From contig MU657203.1 of the NCBI GenBank assembly GCA_026770575.1, forward strand, positions 73,838-108,328: a stretch of DNA of 34,491 nt, given 5' to 3'. Shown here piece by piece: positions 28,580 to 34,491 of the stretch (positions are counted from its first letter, which is position 1; each line of letters begins with the position of its first letter). Under the pieces are notes generated by a model. That model saw only the letters and a program-made list of their open reading frames with translations, was not told where the DNA came from and made no database searches. The DNA comes from Pelagophyceae sp. CCMP2097. Lineage: Eukaryota > Sar > Pelagophyceae. The position numbers and the translations under genes are program-made.

Positions 28580-29782
28580 GTGCCTGCCGGATGGAAGAAT
28601 GAATGCACCATCGTGCACTCGATGCTCGACCGCATGTTCGGCCGCTGCGACGCGATGCTGCAGGCGGACCCTTTAGATGGGTCCATCTTCATCGACCGCG
28701 ACGGCGAGCGGTTCCGACTCATCCTCGACTTCCTCCGCGGCGACCCTCCCGACGACCATCGCATGCAGAGGACGATCCGCGCATTACCCGAGGCCGCGCA
28801 GGACGCGCTGGTGCAGGAGATGGACTACTTTGGCCTCGAGGACGCCGTGTTCGGTTTGCGGCCGTGGACCGACTTAGCGGCGTTTCGACCGGGGCCGGCG
28901 ACGCGCGAAAGACGTGGATGGTGTTGCGCCGTGGCTGCGGGAGGGCGTGTTATGGTATTTGGTGATGGTTCGCCTTCAGAAACAACGGAAGTGCTCGACA
29001 TGCAGACGATGGCCTTTACAGCTGGGGCGGACATGCTCACGGGGCGAGGGGGCTGTGCGGCCGTCCAGGTTGACGCGGACCGCGTGCTGGTGGTGGGTGG
29101 AACGGACGGCGATGGTGAATTTTTTAACACGACGGAGATCGTCAACCTCTCGACGCTCACGTTCACGCCGGGGCCGGACATGCAATCGACACGACGATAT
29201 TGCGCTGCTGTCAAACTTGACGCTCGCAGAATCCTCGTCATTGGCGGTGACAGCGGCGGGTCTTTCTTGTCGACTACCGAGATAATCAGCATGGACACGA
29301 TGGCCTTTGCGCCCGGGCCTGTCATGGTCACTTCGCGCGGCGGATGCGCAGCCGTCGCGCTCGACGAACACCGTGTTATGGTGGCCGGTGGTGAATCAGA
29401 TTCAGGACTTTTGAACACCGTGACGACGGAGGTTCTCGACCTCCGGACAATGTCGTTCGCGCTCGGTCCGTCGATGAGCTCGGCACGCGATGGATGCGTG
29501 GTCGTGCCCGTCGACGCGTAGCACGTCCTCGTCATCGGCGGGTATGACTCGTCATCATCCACGACTCGGATGTTGGCCTCGACCGAGCTTCTCGACGTGG
29601 CGACGATGGCTTTCGAGCCCGGGCCGGCCATGCTGACAGCGCGCAATGGCGGCGCAGCCGTCCGCCTCGGCGCTGTGGAGAAAGAACCGCGGATCCTCGT
29701 GCTCGGGGGCAGGTTGTCGACGACGGAGGTGCTCGCCGTTGATGCGCAAACGGGCGCACGAGCGGCGCGCCGCCGGCGGTGA
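28580..29782 (+). pseudogene. BTB/KCTD-type plus Kelch-repeat gene with an in-frame TAG
   Basis: The N-terminal part reads HSMLDRMFGRCD, then GSIFIDRDGERFRLILDFLR and MDYFGLEDAVFG, the C-terminal two-thirds of a T1/KCTD-like BTB fold. About six Kelch blades follow, for example RVLVVGGTDGDGEFFNTTEI, RILVIGGDSGGSFLSTTEII and RVMVAGGESDSG. Such proteins often act as cullin-3 adaptors. TAG at 29519-29521 falls at the start of a blade (V-P-V-D-A-stop-H-V-L-V-I-G-G). The frame then stays open through two more blades to TGA 29780-29782, ending VLAVDAQTGARAARRRR. The BTB start is missing: the frame begins at a GTG and the first ATG is 28622. The C-terminus is closely similar to the minus-strand gene at the window end. 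Confidence 0.78.
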
Positions 29783-30905
29783 CGTGCACAATATCAATAT
29801 AGATTCCGGCGGTGCCATCGACGGTGCCATCGACGGCGGCTTTAACGAGGGCCGCACGAGTGATGCTCCACCGGCGTTGACATGCATTACCCTCCCTCCC
29901 GTTCGCTCCTCATCGACCCCCACCGGCTTCGAATGGCACCGCTCATATAAGAATTCGTCACGAGCGCGGCAATCCCATGGGCGCAGTGGGACGCCCGTCG
30001 CCCGCGCCGCTTCAGGGACACTCCGCCCTTAACTATGAGCGAGGCGTCTGCACTCGACGGAGCAGGTCAGGTTACAGTGCCACCCGGAGAGCGCTCAGAC
30101 CCCCTCGTCGGTGCTGCATCGTCGAGCGCCGAAATGTGTTAAAGGGAGTCGAGTCGGCTCTCCCCAGGGACCTCTATAAACGTGCGCCTTATAAGGGGCG
30201 CTGGCCCCATTAGGAGCTCTTCTTCCGCGTCACTTTGCGCGGCCGCGTAGCAAATCTGAGGGCGCGTCGCAATTTTGAGAACTTTGTAGCCTACTAGTAC
30301 CCGAGGTCTAACGTTCCAAACGCCCCAAAACCGGCCGGCGTGCTCCACCACGGCGGTCCAAAGGCAATGCATCGCCCGCCTCGCGCGCGCGGCGGCCACG
30401 ACGCCCCCTGTGCCGTGAGGAGGCCCTGCGAAGCACGCGCCTGTGACGGTTCGGGTTTTCCACGCATCATCGCCGAATGCAAGATTTGTTCAAGGCCGCC
30501 AGGCGCCAGCTTCAAATTTTATGAAAGGGTAATCACTGACAAGGGTAGGAATTCCTAATCACTGACTGACTGACTGACTGATAAATGCCGCCACGCTGGC
30601 TCGAGCCCAGAGGGGGTAAGAAAACCACTTGGTCCAAGGACAGAAACCCAAGGATGGCACGAGTGACATGGAAATATGACACCATCTTCACTGACGTATC
30701 TTCTGGCAAAAGGGGTTCCCGGAGGGGGTAGCCTACGCGGCGCGTGCCGTGGACGAGCAGGGCGTGGACGAGCAGCGACAAAGAGAGCTCCTAAGGTTTC
30801 CGTAGAAAGAGGACACGGAGCATACCTGGCGGATGGGACGCGTCCGACGAGGACGCGGGCCTACGGTATACAAGGATTTCAAGCCCCTCTCGAGGCTCCT
30901 GGGGG
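29783..30905. other. Gap between the Kelch gene and the RT remnant
   Basis: No gene recognised. Contents are low-information apart from a tandem GGTGCCATCGAC pair near 29811-29834 and a short (TGAC)n run near 30559-30581. The segment 30740-30770 recurs inverted at about 33605-33635. The first bases after the Kelch stop (GTGACGTGCAC) match the equivalent position of the paralogue at 34257. Confidence 0.5.
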
Positions 30906-31795
30906 ATGCACTCCGCCCGGCTTGATGCGGCGCGGGCAATGGACCTTTTTGTACGTTCCGACGGGGTACACCGTGCTCGCAACTTTTCCAACTCGCAAGA
31001 GTCCATGCGCGTACGCTCCGTCTGCGCGACGCTCAAGTCGTGGATGCGGTTCGCACTGCTTCTTCACATTTTGAGGCGTTGCTTCATCAATAGGTCGACC
31101 TTCCCGCGGACTACGACGCTTCGGTCGCGTTCGCCAACCTGAGGCTCTTCGCGCTTGAAATCAAGTTCCTGCTGAGGCTGGAACGGCGATACGACACTGC
31201 CGTCGGCCCGCGCGCGGAGCTCGACGATCATCTCGGTCGCGTGCTCGACGCGGCTGGTCGACGATCGTTTCGACGTCACGTTCGACGGCCTCGGCTTCGT
31301 GGCTGCACTTCGAAGACGACGGACGGCTTTTATCCTCGCTCCTTTCGCATCGAGCTGCCGATTGAGTTGGAGGACGTGTCTGGCCAGATGGTCAACTACC
31401 TCGACTTTACAATTGTACCGTCAGGAAGGACGCGAGGCTCGACGGTTGGCGTTCTGACTCTTCGACAAGCACGCGTCGGCAGGGGCGAGCTGCTCTTCAA
31501 GGACGCTTCCGCACCGGAGTCGCGGCTCTCGCGCTCGTGACGGCACGGCGTCGTCGCGAGCGAGATCATCTTCTTCGCGGGCCTCTGTTGCGCAACTTTG
31601 TGCGCGAGACCACTTGCTCGTCGAGTTCGTCGTCCGAGTCGGCTCCCCGAGGCGCGATGCGTTTGCAGCGTCGTGGCCAGCACGAAATGGAACCCCCGGG
31701 CCCGCCCACTTCGGAGGCCCGGCATGATGCCGTCATGGTGCGTTGCCGACATGGTGCGTTGCACAATTTTCAAAAAAAGTCTTCTTCGCGAGCGT
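30906..31795 (+). pseudogene. Decayed reverse-transcriptase-like remnant
   Basis: Pieces in two frames line up with a retroelement reverse transcriptase. AARAMDLFVRSDG and ARNFSNSQESM are in the first frame. SVAFANLRLFALEIKFLL follows in a second. RLVDDRFDVTFDGLGF, with a D-D motif at the expected catalytic position, is back in the first. GFYPRSFRIELPIELEDVSG and QMVNYLDFTIVPSG are again in the second. After TGA at 31538-31540 comes RHGVVASEIIFFAGLC, then CVCSVVASTKWNP. At least three frameshifts and one stop separate them, so the element is dead. The order fits the fingers-palm-thumb layout of non-LTR or Penelope-like enzymes, but the class is not established. Confidence 0.5.
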
Positions 31796-31947
31796 GAGCC
31801 CGCCGCGCCGCGTCTCCGCGCAAGTGCGAGCAGGCAAGCGCGAGTGCGCGGTCCATTTTAGGCCTCTCGTGGCGCGAGCGTGCGCCGTGTGCAAAGTGTT
31901 TCCAGGCACTTGCTAAGTGTTTCCAGGGACTTGCAAAGTGTTATCGA

Positions 31948-32370
31948 TTAAACGTCTAAGGGATGTTGCATGGCCTCTGTGGCGCCCGTGGCGCCCGTGG
32001 CACCCGTGGCGCCCGTGGCGCCTGCGGAGCCCGGGCGTGCGTAGGAGTCGACTCGAACCCGCTCTTTGAAGCGGAGAAATTGATCCAACCGTGCAGTTCT
32101 GCGAGGCGACGGGACTTCGTCTGGAAGGGGATCTTCCTTGGAGGCATCGAGCCTCATCGCAACCCGCCGCCGCCTCGTCACGGATTCGCCGTCCAGAGTC
32201 CGCCGAGCGTCATCGCCCCGCACTCTACAGCCTCGAAGCGATTTCGGCGCAATATATATATGGTGCCTCCTTCCGTCAACGTATGTGACCCATCCACGCA
32301 CCCGAGTCGCCCGCAGCGTCCGCCCAGGGCACCGCCGGAGCCTTGCCGTCCGAGCTCCGTCGAACGACAT
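31948..32370 (-). CDS. Hypothetical protein with C-terminal GAT tripeptide repeats
   Basis: An ATG-initiated 140-residue frame with a basic, mixed-composition body (for example GWVTYVDGRRHHIYIAPKSL) and a C-terminal run of G-A-T triplets. The run is encoded by a 9-nt repeat (GGCGCCCGT and variants, about 31981-32030) and resembles a short collagen-type G-X-Y stretch. The end is EAMQHPLDV. No homologue is recognised. A competing long plus-strand frame covers the same DNA but lacks an ATG near its start. Coding status is unproven. Confidence 0.3.
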   Translation of the reverse strand: MSFDGARTARLRRCPGRTLRATRVRGWVTYVDGRRHHIYIAPKSLRGCRVRGDDARRTLDGESVTRRRRVAMRLDASKEDPLPDEVPSPRRTARLDQFLRFKERVRVDSYARPGSAGATGATGATGATGATEAMQHPLDV

Positions 32371-33405
32371 TTTCCCTCACTGTGGATCAGAGCTCTTCAT
32401 CAAGACGAAGCGGAACAAAATATAGCGCCGAGTCGAATCTCACCGATGCACGCGCGCGCCTCGCCCACCGCGTTTGCCCCGGGCGAAAGCACATTCCAGT
32501 GGTTTGGGGGCAGTGGGGCAGTGCCGGGGCACCGTCCGAGTCTCCGAGAAGTGACCAATCAGTTGCCATTGGATGTCGCAGCCCTCTGTAGCCATCAAAA
32601 CCAGTGCCAAAATGGTGCATGCTTCCGTCGATGCTTGGAGCCCATCCAACCTTCCGAGTCGCTGCACAATCTGCCCGGGACTCGGAAGCACCGCAAACGC
32701 CCCGTTGGACGCCGCCCCGTGGCGTGGCGTGGATCAGAGCTCTTTGGCTCTGATCGGAGCGCGGCGGCGCACCGCGAGTATACCGAGACGAGTCCTATCT
32801 CAATGAGAGCAGGCGTCGCAGCCCGCCGCAGGGGCACGGACTCGAAAGCAACTCGAAAGCAAACGTTGAAGGGCCTTTCGCTCGCACCCGCAAGTCCGCA
32901 ACGACTTGGCGTGCATCGATGGTCCAACGTGAACTTGGCTTGGCGTGCATCGATGGTCCAACGTGAATAAAGTTCTCACTCGAATCGCAGCCAAGAAGCT
33001 TTGCTCCGCCGCCAAAAAGCGGCCGAGACTTTTGGACCATGACAACGGGGCGCGCGTTTCGAAGAGCGAGCGAGTGAGTGTGTACGCAAGTGCTTGAGTT
33101 ACATTCGAAGTGTTTAGAGAAGATGCGCGAGCGTGCGGCCGAGCGCATCTCGAGTCCGTGTGTCTATGCACTGAACACGCGTTGCTACGCAGTCCCCGTG
33201 GCTTGCAAAACAGATCCTTTCGGACTGAACCGACTTCGCTTCGAGGCGAGGGCGGCGGGACGGCGCCGTTGATCTGCGCGGAAAATTGGGGGAGGTCACG
33301 CTCCGTACGCTCGAGACCAATCCCGGGTCGAAACGCGCTCTCTGGGCTCGCGAAAATGGCCCTTGGAGCACGCGGTGGTCTGGCAGATTTGAAACACGGC
33401 TCTGA
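32371..33405. other. Region without a supported gene
   Basis: A long plus-strand frame runs through part of this region but shows no recognisable domain or convincing start. Visible structures are a 28-bp tandem duplication beginning TTGGCGTGCATCGATGGTCC (32906-32933 and 32940-32967), a short hairpin GATCAGAG/CTCTGATC (32731-32754), and a direct repeat TGGATCAGAGCTCTT (about 32382 and 32729). Confidence 0.5.
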
Positions 33406-33882
33406 TCATCCCGAGGAGTTGTGCGCCATCGAGGCCAAGCCGGGTGAAGCCGCTGAGCAACTCAGTTTGTCGGCACCGCCCGAGTTGCCGGCAGGAACGC
33501 CCTTGTAAAATGCGCCGTAAAAGGGTTCAGCCCTCAAAAGGTCCATAGAGCGATAGACGGCGGCCAATCTTGTGCTACGATCATCCCTCACCCCCCCACC
33601 TACCACGTCCACGCCCTGCTCGTCCACGACACGCGACGCGTAAGCTTTCCCCCCACCTACCACGCTGAGCCAAGAAACAACATGTTTAACGGGTAGGTCG
33701 CGCGTGGCAAACTCGAAACTCGAACTCGTGAAAGCAGACAAACTCGAAAAACTCGGAAACTTACCGTTCAAGGAATTCAAGATGGAGCCTTCCCTCGGCT
33801 TATAGTCTTCGAATCGTAATTCTGAAGGCACCTCTCCGTCACGGTTTTCGACGCTTTTGCGATCAGTATTCATGGATTCCAT
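33406..33882 (-). CDS. Hypothetical protein, possible two-exon gene
   Basis: ATG at 33882 opens MESMNTDRKSVENRDGEVPS and ELRFEDYKPREGSILNSLN. An excellent donor (GTAAGT, read on the minus strand, intron side starting about 33774) follows, so exon 1 may be 33775-33882. The same frame stays open to 33406, including AAVYRSMDLLRAEPFYGAFY, but the middle overlaps a local repeat (GTGGTAGGTGGGGGG twice, flanking an inverted copy of the 30740 segment). Base composition of exon 1 is less GC-rich than neighbouring genes. No family is recognised. Confidence 0.35.
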   Translation of the reverse strand: MESMNTDRKSVENRDGEVPSELRFEDYKPREGSILNSLNGKFPSFSSLSAFTSSSFEFATRDLPVKHVVSWLSVVGGGKAYASRVVDEQGVDVVGGGVRDDRSTRLAAVYRSMDLLRAEPFYGAFYKGVPAGNSGGADKLSCSAASPGLASMAHNSSG

Positions 33883-34256
33883 CTTTTGGACGCGTCTTCA
33901 GTGACTTCACCGAGATCTTAGACACCTCGATATTTTACCATTCTTGCATCGCTTCGCGCTTCGCCGCGTGATGTCGGATAGAAGATCTGATTGGAGCCGG
34001 AGCAACCCATAAGCTTAAGCCCCCCGAACCACACGCGAAGCCTAATTGACGCTAGAGCCCGCGCCAAGGGCCCGGACCACGCGGTCAGCATCCGGGCGAA
34101 ATACGCCCAAATCCTGCCCTTTTTACAAGGGTCTGGGAGGCAAGCCCGTGGGAGAGGGGCGTCGCCCATTTCGGCGAGAGAGGGCGCCTTTTCGCGGGCT
34201 GCCCGAGGCGGTCCGTCGCGCAGGGCGCCGCCGGCGCCGTCAAGATCTCGTGCACG
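33883..34256. other. Gap between minus-strand ORF and the partial Kelch gene
   Basis: Nothing recognisable. It should hold the 3' flank of the Kelch paralogue and the upstream region of the minus-strand hypothetical gene. A GC-to-AT change around 33900-34010 marks the boundary with the hypothetical gene. Confidence 0.45.
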
Positions 34257-34491
34257 TCACCGTCGGTGGCGCGCACCCGTTTGCGCGTCGACGGCGAGCA
34301 TCTCCGTCGTCGATCCAAAGCCTCCGAGCACGAGGATGCGGCGTACGTCTCCCGCAGCGTCGAGGCAAGCGGCTGCGAAGCAAACGCCCGCCCTCGGCAT
34401 GGTTGGCCCGGGCGCGAACTCCAACATCGCCACGTCGAGGAGCTCGGTCGTAGCTAGCGCCTTTACCGAGTCCTGCCCGCCGATGATGAGG
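34257..34491 (-). CDS. Kelch-repeat protein, 3' end only
   Basis: The 5' part lies beyond the window. Visible blades: LIIGGQDSVKALATTELLDV, then AMLEFAPGPTMP and RILVLGGFGSTTEMLAVDAQ, ending TGARHRR with TGA at 34257-34259. This matches the C-terminus of the plus-strand BTB-Kelch gene (TELLDVATMAFEPGPAM, RILVLGG, TTEVLAVDAQTGA) and shares the bases just after the stop. It is a paralogue in opposite orientation about 4.5 kb away. No internal stop is seen in the visible part. Confidence 0.75.
   Translation of the reverse strand, partial: LIIGGQDSVKALATTELLDVAMLEFAPGPTMPRAGVCFAAACLDAAGDVRRILVLGGFGSTTEMLAVDAQTGARHRR

Noticed and set aside
31963..32970. 335-residue plus-strand frame
   Set aside because: It starts at a non-ATG codon within a 9-nt repeat and has no recognisable domain. 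Its composition varies along its length in a way unlike a single protein.

Overview
This is nuclear DNA from a GC-rich, intron-rich eukaryote. The best guess is a unicellular microalga, with a pelagophyte-like stramenopile as one candidate, but lineage confidence is low. The case for a eukaryote is strong. Two conserved eukaryotic single-copy genes can be assembled exon by exon across phase-consistent GT-AG introns. Around them are dispersed repeats and decayed domain-repeat genes.

Layout: 1-2640 is gene-free. It holds inverted repeats, a 93-bp tandem repeat and a 333-bp MITE-like element with perfect 15-bp terminal inverted repeats and a 6-bp target duplication. 2692-4562 (+) is an RBBP5/Swd1 homologue, the WD40 subunit of COMPASS/MLL H3K4 methyltransferase, in about 8 exons with 34-89-nt introns. 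4690-5050 is an inverted copy of a dispersed composite repeat. 5983-25532 (+) is one gene, a NOL6/Utp22 (Nrap) homologue of the small-subunit processome. It has about 3.6 kb of coding sequence in about 21 exons spread over 19.5 kb. Twelve of its introns are short (44-282 nt). Eight are long (0.8-2.9 kb) and packed with degenerate short-unit arrays (13-, 12-, 15- and 21-nt periods) and composite repeats. Most long open frames inside this span are repeat artefacts.

25533-34491 is an accessory region. It contains a Sel1-repeat fragment (-), a WD40-repeat gene with one in-frame TGA (+), a BTB(KCTD-like)-Kelch gene with one in-frame TAG (+), a decayed reverse-transcriptase remnant (+), two weak minus-strand ORFs, and the 3' end of a second Kelch gene (-) that is a diverged inverted paralogue of the first.

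The two intact genes are housekeeping genes for chromatin methylation and ribosome biogenesis. Nothing suggests they are functionally linked. The most unusual feature is how a conserved gene has been inflated by satellite-like arrays confined to its introns, with array orientation switching between introns. All homology calls come from reading translations against remembered family patterns. No search was run.
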